From positions 1-64,000 of the forward strand of contig JAAEQB010000118.1 of assembly GCA_024231975.1 (NCBI GenBank): 64,000 bases of DNA, in the 5' to 3' direction. This document shows, piece after piece, positions 44,200 to 53,212 of this stretch; position 1 is the first letter of the stretch; each line of letters opens with the position of its first letter. The stretch is from Allobosea sp. (GTDB taxonomy: Bacteria > Pseudomonadota > Alphaproteobacteria > Rhizobiales > Beijerinckiaceae). Under the pieces are notes generated by a model. That model made no database searches. It saw nothing but the letters and a program-made list of their open reading frames with translations, and was not told the DNA's origin. The translations under genes were made by a program, and so were the position numbers.

Positions 44200-45153
44200 T
44201 CAGGAGGGCGGATACCCGCCCTCGCTGATCCGCAGATTCTTCTGATTGCGGCGCCAGGCGCCGGGGCTTGTCCCGGTGAGCTGCCGGAAGACCCGGGTGA
44301 AATGGCTCTGATCGCCGAAGCCGCACATCAGGGCGATATCAGACAAAGGAAGATGCTGCTGGGAGAGATGCTTCTTGGCCTCGGTTATCCTTAGCTGCAT
44401 CAGATAGCGTTGCGGAGCGACCCCGGTGCTCTGGCGAAAGGCCCGGGCAAAATGGCTCGGCGTCAGCCGGCACTCGCTCGCCACCTGCGCGATCGTCAGA
44501 TTAGACGCCAGGCGCATCGTCATGATCTCCCTGGCGCGGCGCAGCTGCCAGGCGGCGAGCTGCCCGAACCGGGCGGAGGGATCGGTTTCAAGCCCGCCAT
44601 AGGCCTGTGCGAAATGGGTCAGCAGGCTGATCGCGATCTGGTCGATCAGCAGTTGGTTCGCGCCGGCCGAGAGCGAGGCGTGGAGCAGGGCATGCGACAG
44701 ACCCCAGAGGACCTCGTCGCGCGCATCCTTCTCCCAGCGCAGGCTCGCAGCGACGCGGCCGCCATGCTGCGCGGCGATCGTCGCGACGGCGTCCGACGGA
44801 ACATAGAACTGAAGTGCTTCGAACCGGCCCTTGAATTGCCATTGTGGCCCCTCGCGCAGGTCGACGACATTCACTGACCGGGCGAGGAAGGTGCCCGAAC
44901 GTTGCCTTTCGCCGCCGCGCCAGCAGGCATGATCATCGAGGTCCTCGACCTGGTAGAGGATCGAGAAGGCACTCTCCTCGGGCGGGGGACCGGTGCGCTC
45001 CCGGAAGCGGCGCCCGCAGGAGAGCCGGGTCGCGGCCAGCCCGATCTGCCCGTCCAGGCGGAACTCGGAGAGCAGACCTGCTTCCATGCCGAAGTGATCG
45101 GCGGTGCGCTGGCCGTAAAACCCCTTTGAATCCAGCGCGGTCGAAAGCTCCAT
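44200..45153 (-). CDS. AraC-family transcriptional regulator
   Basis: A 317-residue protein with an N-terminal effector-type region and a C-terminal pair of helix-turn-helix motifs (NLTIAQVASECRLTPSHFARAFRQSTGVAPQRYL; LPLSDIALMCGFGDQSHFTRVFRQLTGTSPGAW, residues about 218-310). The ATG at 45153 has GGGAG 8 bases upstream; the longer frame to 45279 is not protein-like. It is downstream of the YcaC-like gene on the same strand and may regulate it. Confidence 0.9.
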   Translation of the reverse strand: MELSTALDSKGFYGQRTADHFGMEAGLLSEFRLDGQIGLAATRLSCGRRFRERTGPPPEESAFSILYQVEDLDDHACWRGGERQRSGTFLARSVNVVDLREGPQWQFKGRFEALQFYVPSDAVATIAAQHGGRVAASLRWEKDARDEVLWGLSHALLHASLSAGANQLLIDQIAISLLTHFAQAYGGLETDPSARFGQLAAWQLRRAREIMTMRLASNLTIAQVASECRLTPSHFARAFRQSTGVAPQRYLMQLRITEAKKHLSQQHLPLSDIALMCGFGDQSHFTRVFRQLTGTSPGAWRRNQKNLRISEGGYPPS

Positions 45154-45370
45154 AGCGCCACTCCCGGCAGCCGCATCGCCCTTGCGTCGCAGCCGCTGCT
45201 CTGCAAATCCGATCGTCCGGGCGCGGCAACAGCCGGCCGCCCGGATCGTCGGCACATGATCATCATGCACGACCGGCAACAGGTAGGCGACCGTCGCCGC
45301 GCCTGCCAGGGTTCAGAGAGAGGCGCGACCGAGACGGCCGGGCATGCCGACCGGACTTACCCGACGTGGC

Positions 45371-46060
45371 TCAGTTTACCACCGTGGCGGGGTTCGGGCC
45401 GATGCGCTCGCCATGGGTGACCCGCTCGGCCGCGCCGTGGACCATGGTGTAGGCGTAGTCGACGCCCATGCCGTAGGCGCCGGAATGCTCCTTCACGATC
45501 GCCATGACGGCGTCGTAAGTGTCGCGATGGGCCCAGTCGCGCTGCCATTCGAGCAGGACCTGCTGCCAGGTCACCGGCACGCAGCCGGCCTGGACCATGC
45601 GGTCCATGGCGTATTTGTGCGCGTCGCTGGAGGTGCCGCCGGAAGCGTCCGCCACCATGTAGATCTCGTAGCCGCCCTCCAGCATGGCGCAGAGCGCGAA
45701 GGTGGTGTTGCAGACCTCGGTCCAGAGCCCGGAGACCACGACCTTCTTGCGGTTGTTGGCGGCGAGCGCGTCGCGGACGTTCTGGTCGTCCCAGGAGTTC
45801 ATCGAGGTGCGCTCGAGGATCTTGTTCTCGGGGAAGACCGAGAGCAGCTCGGGATAGGTGTGGCCGGAGAAGCTCGTGGTCTCGACCGTGGTGATCGTGG
45901 TCGGGACGTTGAAGACCTTGGCGGCCTTGGCCAGGCCGACGACGTTGTTCTTCAGCACCTGCCGGTCGATCGACTGGACGCCGAACGCCATCTGCGGCTG
46001 CTGGTCGATGAAGATCATCTGGCAGTTCTTGGGCGTCAGGACTTGCTGATAGTTGGACAT
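45371..46060 (-). CDS. YcaC-like isochorismatase-family hydrolase
   Basis: A 229-residue cysteine hydrolase of the isochorismatase superfamily. Asp19 (IFIDQQP) and Cys117 (GLWTEVCNTTF) are visible catalytic residues. At the usual Lys position there is Arg84 (ILERTSMNSWDD), which appears normal for YcaC-type members. Length and the TGG-like VADASGGTSSDAH segment fit YcaC. Reported functions are uncertain; an amide or nitrile-derived substrate is possible. Its neighbours are an AraC regulator downstream and the xapX-porin operon upstream. Confidence 0.88.
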   Translation of the reverse strand: MSNYQQVLTPKNCQMIFIDQQPQMAFGVQSIDRQVLKNNVVGLAKAAKVFNVPTTITTVETTSFSGHTYPELLSVFPENKILERTSMNSWDDQNVRDALAANNRKKVVVSGLWTEVCNTTFALCAMLEGGYEIYMVADASGGTSSDAHKYAMDRMVQAGCVPVTWQQVLLEWQRDWAHRDTYDAVMAIVKEHSGAYGMGVDYAYTMVHGAAERVTHGERIGPNPATVVN

Positions 46061-46199
46061 GATGGTCTCCGGATCGCGATCCGATGGTCAGAAGCGCCGG
46101 GCCGGCGCCAGGCATCAAGCAGCATTATCGCTGGCAGGATGATCTTCGGATTGTCGTTCTGCGGCGCTGGTTGACGATTTTCACGGTCATCCCCGGCGC

Positions 46200-47546
46200 T
46201 CAGAATGCGAGCGTCGCCCAGCCGGCGGTGAAGGAGCCGGAAACGCCGCCGGCCCTGCTGACGCGCTCGCCGGGCTCATAGGCGACATAGGTTCCGCCCA
46301 GCGTCAGATGCTCGGTCGGGCTCCATTCCAGCGTGGTCGAGAGTTGGTGCCCGAGATAGCGGCCGGCCCCGCCGGCCGTGCGCGCGACCGGGGTGATCGC
46401 CGGGCCGTAATAGGCATCGGCCTTTTCCTGCTTCCAGAGCGGGTTCCAGCCGACCGTCAGCTTGACCTTGGGCAGCAAGCTCAGCGTGATGTTGGGCTGG
46501 ATGTTCATCAGGTTGGCCGGACCGACGAGATTGGCCTCGGAGAAGTAGGGCAGCCGCGGAAAGAGCGGGTTGAAGGTGCCGAGCTTGCCGTCGCCGAGAT
46601 TGCGGTCACCGCTGAAGGCATCGGCGTTGAGGCCAAGGCGCGGCGCGAAGGGCAGGTCCGCGAAGCTGTAGCCGACCACGGCCGAGGCCATCCAGGCCTG
46701 GATGTCGGCGCGTCCGAAATCGCCGAACTGATAGGCGCCTTCGAGGTTCCAGTCGAAGCCGCCGGCCTTGCCGAACAGCCTGGCGCCGACGGTGTGGCGA
46801 TGCTCGTCGGCCGTGCCTTGCGCGAAGCGGGCGTTCTCGCGGTTCAGGCCGAGATAATAGAGATCGGCCTTGAGGCCATGGGTGCCGGGAACCGGGCTTG
46901 TCCCGTACACGCCCCAGAACAGCTGGGCAGGGTCGGACTTGTCGTCGAATAGTCCCGCCAGCGGCACGACCGGCCGCACCAGGAAAGCGTCGATGCGGGT
47001 GTCGGGCGCGGCGATCCAGGCAGCGCGGACGCCGTCGAAGGCGCGCCTGATGTTCGGGCTGTCGCGCACCGAGATCAGGCGCGAGGAACCGAAGCTCATC
47101 TCCTGCCGCCCGCCGCGGACCATCAGGCTGCCGGCCGTGACCGGCAGGTTCAACTCGCCATAGCCCTGGCGCAGGTCGAGCCGATCGAGCTGCGTTCCCG
47201 GCGGCGTGCCGGCCCAGATCGGCGCCTGGCCGCTGACGACCTCGACGAAAGCGCGCAGATAGGGGCCGAGCCGCAGATCCGCCGACAGGAAGGAGCGGAT
47301 CAGCAGGCCGTTATTGTGATCCGGCGCCGCCAGCCCGAAGACGGGATGGCGCGAGAACTCCGGGCGAATGCGGACCTGCCCGCCGAGGCTGAGCGTGACT
47401 GCGCCATCCGTCGTCAGAGGGATGTCCTTGAAGCGGTCGAACGGATCCTTCTCCGGCGTGCCGGCAGGCTTGTCGGCCTGCGCCACGGCGACGCCCGCCA
47501 GCGCCAGCCAGCACGCACCGGCCAGTGCGATCGAACGGCGCCGCAT
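46200..47546 (-). CDS. Alginate-export-family outer membrane porin
   Basis: A 448-residue outer membrane protein with a signal peptide (MRRRSIALAGACWLALAGVA, cleavage near AVAQA at about 23). The alternating beta pattern has many aromatic girdle residues and family segments such as RPEFSRHPVFG, RSFLSADLRL, LRQGYGELNL and RGGRQEMSFGSSRLI. It ends in an aromatic residue (TLAF). Such porins carry small hydrophobic or anionic substrates. Its ATG overlaps the MFS stop as TGATG; GGGAGATGG is upstream. Confidence 0.85.
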   Translation of the reverse strand: MRRRSIALAGACWLALAGVAVAQADKPAGTPEKDPFDRFKDIPLTTDGAVTLSLGGQVRIRPEFSRHPVFGLAAPDHNNGLLIRSFLSADLRLGPYLRAFVEVVSGQAPIWAGTPPGTQLDRLDLRQGYGELNLPVTAGSLMVRGGRQEMSFGSSRLISVRDSPNIRRAFDGVRAAWIAAPDTRIDAFLVRPVVPLAGLFDDKSDPAQLFWGVYGTSPVPGTHGLKADLYYLGLNRENARFAQGTADEHRHTVGARLFGKAGGFDWNLEGAYQFGDFGRADIQAWMASAVVGYSFADLPFAPRLGLNADAFSGDRNLGDGKLGTFNPLFPRLPYFSEANLVGPANLMNIQPNITLSLLPKVKLTVGWNPLWKQEKADAYYGPAITPVARTAGGAGRYLGHQLSTTLEWSPTEHLTLGGTYVAYEPGERVSRAGGVSGSFTAGWATLAF

Positions 47547-49180
47547 CACGATTCCATCTCCCGGCCAGAGGGAGCCGGATGAGGATGCAGCGGATCGACA
47601 TGGAGGAAATGGCGCACCACCGGTCCGGCGTCCCCGACATGGAAGCGCCTGACCTCGCTCTGCAGGTCGGCATCGGCTTTCGAGACGCGGCGATGCTGGC
47701 GCAGGTGCTCGGCCCAGGACGAGACCATGAACCATTCGACCAGCTTGCCGGGATCGGCGGTATCCTCGGTGACGCCCCAGCCATAGGCGCCGTCGCGGCG
47801 CCGCTCGACCGAGAGCGCATTGATCGCGCGCAGGAAAGCTTCGCGATCAGCGGCCGGGACGCTGTACTCGATCAGGATCAGCACCGGCCCGCGGTCGTTC
47901 TCGATGGCGGCCGCCGTGAGCGGCTCAGGCCAATGGTTGGACGGAGCGAGATCGGCCTCGCCCGCCGGCAGCTTGATCCGGTGCATGACGAGGCCGGCGA
48001 CGAGCAGCGCGCCGGCGCCGATCAGCAAGGTGCCGCGGATACCTGCGGCCTCAGCTACCGCGCCCCAGCCGAGGCTGCCGGCGGTCATCGCGCCGTTGAA
48101 CACGGTGAGGTAGACGGCAAGCGCCCGCCCGCGCACCCAGTTCGGCAGGATCGCTTGGGCGACGCCGTTGAGCGTCGTCAGCGCGACGATCCAGGCCGCG
48201 CCGAGCAGCAGCAGGATGAGCAGCGCCAGTCCTTGCGGCGGGCCGAGCGTCAGCGCCGCCATCACCGCGGCGGTGACGACGGCCGAGAGCAGCAGGAGCC
48301 CGTCGGCGTCGAGCCGGGCGCGCAGGCGCGGCAGCAGCACGGCACCGCCGATCGCCCCGGCGCCGACCGCCCCGAGGAGGATGCCGTAGAACCCGGCGCC
48401 GCCGCCGAGCAGGTTGCGCGCGACCAGCGGCAGCAGCGCCCAGACGGCGCTGGCGCAGGCGAAGAAGATCGCGGCGCGCAGCAGCACGACATGCAACTCG
48501 CGGCTCGCCTTGGCGTAGCGCAAGCCGGCCCGGAAGGCGCCGGCGAAGCGCTCGCTCAGTGCATCGTCCGCCCCTTGCGGCCGCCGCCACCAGACCAGCG
48601 CGCCGATGACGATGACGTAGCTCAGCACATCCGCGCCATAGGTGAAGCCCGCGCCCAAAGCGGCGAGGATCAGGCCGCCCAGCGCCGGGCCGATGGCGCG
48701 CGAGATGTTGATGCCGAGCGAGTTGAGCGCGACAGCGCTCTTTAGATCGGCCTTGCCGACCAGCTCGGGCACGATCGCCTGCCAGGTCGGGGCCATCAGC
48801 GCCGCGCCGACACCGCCGAGGAAGGTGAGACCGACCAAGGCGGGCACGCTGAGCTGGCCGGTGCTCGCCAGCGCCATCAGGGAAAGGCTGACGCAGCCGA
48901 GCAGGATCTGGATCGCGATCAGGAACTTGCGGCGGTCGAGGATGTCGGAGAGCACGCCGGCGGGGATCGCCAGCAGGAAGATCGGCAGCGTCGCCGCCGC
49001 CTGGACCAGCGCCACCGCGGCGGGCGCGCCGGAGAGGTCGGTCACCAGCCAGGCGCTGGCGACGTCGCGCATGAAGGAGCCGATATTGCCGATGATCGTC
49101 GCCGCCCAGAGCACGGCGAAGACCTTCTGGCGCAACGGCGCGAAGCTCGAAGCAGGCGGATGCGATGCAGCCTCGCTCAT
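47546..49180 (-). CDS. MFS transporter (MFS_3/EntS-like) with C-terminal soluble domain
   Basis: A 544-residue protein: twelve-helix major facilitator of the EntS-like group (residues about 15-405; SAWLVTDLSGAPAAVALVQ, AGVLSDILDRRKFLI) followed by a soluble C-terminal domain (about 425-535; LILIEYSVPAADREAFLRAINALS, WFMVSSWAEHLRQHRR) with a ferredoxin-like monooxygenase-type pattern. This two-part form is known in the MFS_3 family. The start overlaps the DoxX stop by ATGA, and its stop overlaps the porin start. Confidence 0.9.
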   Translation of the reverse strand: MSEAASHPPASSFAPLRQKVFAVLWAATIIGNIGSFMRDVASAWLVTDLSGAPAAVALVQAAATLPIFLLAIPAGVLSDILDRRKFLIAIQILLGCVSLSLMALASTGQLSVPALVGLTFLGGVGAALMAPTWQAIVPELVGKADLKSAVALNSLGINISRAIGPALGGLILAALGAGFTYGADVLSYVIVIGALVWWRRPQGADDALSERFAGAFRAGLRYAKASRELHVVLLRAAIFFACASAVWALLPLVARNLLGGGAGFYGILLGAVGAGAIGGAVLLPRLRARLDADGLLLLSAVVTAAVMAALTLGPPQGLALLILLLLGAAWIVALTTLNGVAQAILPNWVRGRALAVYLTVFNGAMTAGSLGWGAVAEAAGIRGTLLIGAGALLVAGLVMHRIKLPAGEADLAPSNHWPEPLTAAAIENDRGPVLILIEYSVPAADREAFLRAINALSVERRRDGAYGWGVTEDTADPGKLVEWFMVSSWAEHLRQHRRVSKADADLQSEVRRFHVGDAGPVVRHFLHVDPLHPHPAPSGREMES

Positions 49181-49596
49181 CGTTCCGTCTCCTTCGTCCG
49201 GGCGAGATCGTCGAGCGCGACCAGGACGAAGCCGCCGATCAGGCCGAGATGCTCGAAGAAGCTGTTCACCGCCATCATCCGCCCCTGTCCGGCCGGCATC
49301 TCCCAGAAGCGGATGGCGATGAAGGTCGCGGCCAGAGTGAAGCCGGCGAGCGCCAGCGCGGCCAGCCAGCGCCAGCGGCCGGTCAGGATCATCGCGGTCG
49401 CGCCGAGCTCGAAGACGATCACGCCGATCGCGAAGAGCGGCGCCGGCGTCAGGCTGAAATGGGTCATCTCCGCGAGCGCACCCTGAAAATCGAGGATCTT
49501 GGTCACCGGTCCCTGGATATAGGCGGCGCAGAGCAGGAGCAGCGCGAACCAGCGCAATGCTCCGGCGAGCGGCCCTGATGAACTGATCCCGGCCAC
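49177..49596 (-). CDS. DoxX family membrane protein
   Basis: A 139-residue four-helix membrane protein with the DoxX pattern (YIQGPVTKILDF, GVIVFELGATAMILTGRWRW, MMAVNSFFEHLGLIGGFVL). The start is taken as the GTG at 49596, one base after the amidohydrolase stop, giving MAGISSSGPLAG; no protein-like sequence lies upstream. The function of DoxX proteins is varied and poorly known. It overlaps the MFS gene by ATGA. Confidence 0.86.
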   Translation of the reverse strand: MAGISSSGPLAGALRWFALLLLCAAYIQGPVTKILDFQGALAEMTHFSLTPAPLFAIGVIVFELGATAMILTGRWRWLAALALAGFTLAATFIAIRFWEMPAGQGRMMAVNSFFEHLGLIGGFVLVALDDLARTKETER

Positions 49597-49597
49597 G

Positions 49598-51574
49598 TCA
49601 GACCGCCCAGCAGGCGCAGCCGAGCGCGCCCCAGAAGCTCCTGAGGTCGGCGACCGGCAGCTTGCTCGACCAGGCCCCGGCATGGTCGTGGCCGTGGACG
49701 CCGCAGGAGCTGGCGCAGCCGCAATTGTTCAAGGCGGCGCGGCGCAGCGAGTTCTTGCCGGCTCCGTCGGGCTCGCCCCAGGCGCCATAGCCCTTGAAGG
49801 TGCGCACCGGCGACCAGTCCGGCATGGCCGGCGGCAGGGCGCTCTCGTCGGCGCTGGCGAAATCGCGGGCGCCATAGACGATCCTGCCGCCGACGACGGT
49901 GAGGTCGGCACTGATGAACGAAATCTCGTCCTCCGGGCAGGCGAAGAAATCGCGGTCGGGCACGATCAGGTCGGCGAACTGGCCGACCGCGATCCTGCCC
50001 TTCTTGCCCTCTTCGTTGGAGAACCAGGTGACGTTCTCGGTCCACATCCGCAGGGCCGTCTCGCGGTCGAGGCAGTTGCGCTCCGGCGTCAGGCGCAGGC
50101 CGCCGACGGTCTTGCCGGTGACCAGCCAGGACAGCGAGACCCATGGGTTGTACGAGGCGACGCGGGTCGCATCAGTGCCGGCCGAGGTCTTGACGCCCTT
50201 CTCCAGCAGGCGCGCCACCGGCGGGGTCGCTTCGGCGGCCGCGGCGCCATAGCGCTCGACGAAATACTCGCCCTGATAGGCCATGCGGTGCTGCACGGCG
50301 ACGCCGCCGCCGAGCGCTGCGATCCGGTCGATCGAGCGCTCCGAGATCGTCTCGGCATGGTCGAAGAACCAGTTCAGGCCCTTGAGCGGAATGTCCTTGT
50401 CGACCTTCTCGAAGACGTCGAGGGCGCGCGTGATCGTCTCGTCATAGGTGGCGTGCAGGCGCCAGGGCCAGCGATTCTCGGCGAGGACGCGCACCACCCC
50501 TTCAAGATCGCCCTCCATCTCCGGCTGCATGTCGGGACGCGGCTCGCGGAAATCCTCGAAATCGGCGGCCGAGAAGACCAGCATCTCGCCGGCGCCGTTA
50601 TGCCGGAAATAGTCGCTGCCCTGCTTGTACTTGGAGGTCTTCGTCCAGTTGAGGAAATCCTCCTTCTCCTGTTTCGGCTTCTGCGTGAACAGGTTGTAGG
50701 CGAGGCGGATGGTGAGCTGGCCGTCATCGGCGAGCTTCTGGATGACGGCGTAGTCGTCCGGGTAGTTCTGATAGCCGCCGCCGGCGTCGATCGCGCCGGT
50801 GACGCCGAGCCGGTTGAGCTCGCGCATGAAATGCCGGGTCGAGTTGATCTGATAGTCGAGGGGGAGCTTGGGCCCCTTGGCCAGCGTCGCATAGAGGATG
50901 TTGGCATTCGGCCGGGCGAGCAGAAGGCCGGTCGGGTTGCCGTTGGCGTCGCGGGTGATCTCGCCGCCGGGCGGCTGCGGCGTGTCCTTGCTGTAACCGA
51001 CGGCGCGCAATGCGGCGGCGTTGAGCAAGGCCCGATCGTAGAGATGCAGGATGAAGACCGGCGTGTCGGGAGCGACGGCGTTGAGCTCATCGATCGTCGG
51101 CAGGCGCTTCTCGGCGAACTGGTGCTCGGTGAAGCCGCCGACGACGCGCACCCATTGCGGCGGCGGCGTCACCGCGACCTGGCGCTTGAGCATGTTCATC
51201 GCGTCGGCCAGCGAGCGCACGCCGTCCCAGCGCAGCTCCATGTTGAAGTTGAGGCCGCCGCGGATGATGTGGAGATGGTTGTCGATCAGGCCGGGCAGCG
51301 CGCTGCGGCCCTTGAGGTCCACCACCTTCGTCGCCGGCCCGGCATGGGCCATGACCTCGGCCTCAGTGCCGACGGCGAGGAACTTGCCGTCCTTGACCGC
51401 GACCGCGCTGGCAGTCGGCTTGCCGCGGTCGAGCGTGGCGAACCGGCCATTGCGAAAAATGAGATCCGCGGTCATCGCATTGCCTCCTGATGGCTGTGGC
51501 TGGCCCTGAGCCAGGGCTGAAGAAGCGAGACCCGGAAGGGCCAGGCCGCCTAGGATCGTACGCCGTGTCGGCAT
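49598..51574 (-). CDS. YtcJ-type amidohydrolase (amidohydrolase family 3), Tat-exported
   Basis: A 658-residue metal-dependent hydrolase with a twin-arginine signal (MPTRRTILGGLALPGLASSA). The TIM-barrel metal sites include LPGLIDNHLHIIRGG, FDHAETISER and TSAGTDATRV; the C-terminal composite sheet ends with GQFADLIVPDRD and LTVVGGRIVYG. It has a long tail with four spaced Cys and His (NCGCASSCGVHGHDHA) and a final CACWAV. AAGGGAG lies 8 bases upstream of the ATG at 51574, which overlaps the xapX stop as TGATG. It should hydrolyse an amide or cyclic imide in the periplasm; substrate unknown. Confidence 0.88.
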   Translation of the reverse strand: MPTRRTILGGLALPGLASSALAQGQPQPSGGNAMTADLIFRNGRFATLDRGKPTASAVAVKDGKFLAVGTEAEVMAHAGPATKVVDLKGRSALPGLIDNHLHIIRGGLNFNMELRWDGVRSLADAMNMLKRQVAVTPPPQWVRVVGGFTEHQFAEKRLPTIDELNAVAPDTPVFILHLYDRALLNAAALRAVGYSKDTPQPPGGEITRDANGNPTGLLLARPNANILYATLAKGPKLPLDYQINSTRHFMRELNRLGVTGAIDAGGGYQNYPDDYAVIQKLADDGQLTIRLAYNLFTQKPKQEKEDFLNWTKTSKYKQGSDYFRHNGAGEMLVFSAADFEDFREPRPDMQPEMEGDLEGVVRVLAENRWPWRLHATYDETITRALDVFEKVDKDIPLKGLNWFFDHAETISERSIDRIAALGGGVAVQHRMAYQGEYFVERYGAAAAEATPPVARLLEKGVKTSAGTDATRVASYNPWVSLSWLVTGKTVGGLRLTPERNCLDRETALRMWTENVTWFSNEEGKKGRIAVGQFADLIVPDRDFFACPEDEISFISADLTVVGGRIVYGARDFASADESALPPAMPDWSPVRTFKGYGAWGEPDGAGKNSLRRAALNNCGCASSCGVHGHDHAGAWSSKLPVADLRSFWGALGCACWAV

Positions 51575-51855
51575 CAGCTGCGCTCCCTTTCCGCTTCCGT
51601 GATCGCCTCCGCCGGCGGCTTTCCGCCGCGGGGCAGATGGCCGAAGACATGCGGCTTCACGTGGTGCTCCCATGACTGCGCCGCCGGCTCCTTCGTCCAA
51701 AGGCCACGAAGGAGCGGGGGCAACTGCTCGCCGATCAGGATGCCGAGCAGGCCGATCAGCGCGACGATCGGCGGTGCCGGCGAGCGCACGCTGATCAAGC
51801 TGTAGATGACGCCGACCAGCAGGCCGGCGCCGAGCGACATGAGGTAGAGCTTCAT
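51574..51855 (-). CDS. XapX domain protein (DUF1427)
   Basis: A 93-residue protein with two hydrophobic segments (about 2-20 and 25-45: SLGAGLLVGVIYSLI, PIVALIGLLGILIGEQL) that define XapX, followed by a polar tail (WEHHVKPHVFGHLPRGGKPP). The start at 51855 has AAGG upstream. It heads the operon with the amidohydrolase, DoxX, MFS and porin genes. XapX proteins are often found in purine or xenobiotic utilisation operons, but their role is unknown. Confidence 0.88.
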   Translation of the reverse strand: MKLYLMSLGAGLLVGVIYSLISVRSPAPPIVALIGLLGILIGEQLPPLLRGLWTKEPAAQSWEHHVKPHVFGHLPRGGKPPAEAITEAERERS

Positions 51856-52020
51856 TGCCGACCTTTCCGCCCGAAGCATGCAGTCCCGGAAGACAAATGC
51901 GCAGGCAGGCTGGCGTGTGGTCCGTTCGGTGTCTTGTCCGATTTATCGATTTCTTGCCGGAAATCGCGAGCCTGAGCGCGCGAGCTTTCCGGTGTCAGCA
52001 GCTGCTCGCGGGCACCGCCC

Positions 52021-53055
52021 TCAACGCCTCGCTCGCGTCGAGGCCCGGACGATGAGCTCGGCCGGCATCAGCGTCACCGTGGCTTCCGCATCGGGGTCGG
52101 ACAGGCGCTGGAGCAGCCGCTGCGCCGCCGCCTCGCCCATCTGCGCATGGGCGATCCGCACCGTCGTCAGCGGCGGCGCGATCATGTCGACCAGCGGCAT
52201 GTCGTTGTGGCCGACGATCGAGATGTCGCCCGGGCAGGACAGCCCCCGCCGCGCCAACTCCAGATAGGCGCCGAGCGCAAGCAGGTCGTTGCTCGCCGCG
52301 ATCGCGGTCAGCTCCGGTGAGGCGTCGAGCAGCCTGGCGGTCGCCACCTGCCCTTCCGCGCGGCTATAGGCTCCGGCGACAGCGATCGCCGTCGGGTCGA
52401 GCCCTGCCGCCCGCATCGCAGCCTCGAAGCCCTGGCGCCGCAGCACGCCGGTCGAGAGCCCATCGGGGCCGGCCAGATGGCCGATCCGGCGATGGCCGAG
52501 GCCGACGAGATGCTCGACCGCGAGCCGCATGCCGCAGATGTCGTCCGAGACGACGCTCGAGGCCCGCGGCAGATCCTCGGCGCGGTTGACCAGCACGGTC
52601 GGCACGCCCGCGTCGAGGCAGACGCTCAGGACGGGATCGCTCCGCCGGGCAGTGGCGAGCACCAGCCCGTCGACGCGCCGCGCGATCAGCTCCTCGACGA
52701 TCGCGGTCTGGCGCGGGGCGTCCGTGCCGCCATCGGCGACCAGCATCGAATAGCCGGCCTCGGCCAGCGCCGCGCCGACGCCATTCAGGATCGGCGCGAA
52801 GACCGGGTTGGCCAGATCGGGCAGCACCACGCCGACCAGACGCGAGCGCCCGGTGCGCAAGGAGGCCGCGATCGCGTCGCGGCGATAGCCCTGCCGCAGC
52901 GCCTCGGCCCGCACCTTCTCGACGACCTCAGGCGAGATCCGATGCGCCTGTGCCGGATCGAGGGCGCGCGCCGCCGTCGAGCGGTGCACGCCGGCCGCCT
53001 CGGCGATCGACTGCAGGGTCGCCGTGCGCGCCAGCGCTGATGCTGCTGATTTCAT
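52021..53055 (-). CDS. LacI-family transcriptional regulator
   Basis: A 344-residue repressor: N-terminal helix-turn-helix and hinge (TLQSIAEAAGVHRSTAARALDP, residues 13-34) followed by the periplasmic-binding-protein-like sensor domain (GVVLPDLANPVFAPIL, VDGLVLATARR, GHRRIGHLAGP, AIAASNDLLALGAY). The start is ATG at 53055; the ribosome binding site is weak. It is divergent from the intradiol dioxygenase, and two copies of a near-palindromic site lie in the 157-base gap. The effector is probably not a sugar but an aromatic or a breakdown product (inference). Confidence 0.93.
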   Translation of the reverse strand: MKSAASALARTATLQSIAEAAGVHRSTAARALDPAQAHRISPEVVEKVRAEALRQGYRRDAIAASLRTGRSRLVGVVLPDLANPVFAPILNGVGAALAEAGYSMLVADGGTDAPRQTAIVEELIARRVDGLVLATARRSDPVLSVCLDAGVPTVLVNRAEDLPRASSVVSDDICGMRLAVEHLVGLGHRRIGHLAGPDGLSTGVLRRQGFEAAMRAAGLDPTAIAVAGAYSRAEGQVATARLLDASPELTAIAASNDLLALGAYLELARRGLSCPGDISIVGHNDMPLVDMIAPPLTTVRIAHAQMGEAAAQRLLQRLSDPDAEATVTLMPAELIVRASTRARR

Positions 53056-53107
53056 TACGATTCTCAAACCAGGATCGGCGGCCGCAACAAACCACGATTT
53101 GATCTGC

Positions 53108-53154
53108 TTGACAACGTGCAATCGATCGCATAACTCATCGTGCAATCGATCGCA
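53108..53154 (+). promoter_or_regulatory. Promoter with two LacI-type operators
   Basis: TTGACA (53108-53113) is followed after exactly 17 bases by TAACTC (53131-53136), a weak -10. The site TGCAATCGATCGCA occurs at 53117-53130, inside the spacer, and again at 53141-53154, with centres 24 bases apart. Each copy is a near-perfect palindrome with the central CG typical of LacI-family operators. A bound regulator would block RNA polymerase. Two GTGCAC repeats (53172-53177 and 53184-53189) lie further downstream. Confidence 0.72.
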
Positions 53155-53212
53155 CAAAGAGGCGCAACGATGTGCACAACGACGTGCACCAGCAGCGTCG
53201 GAGGAAACGACA

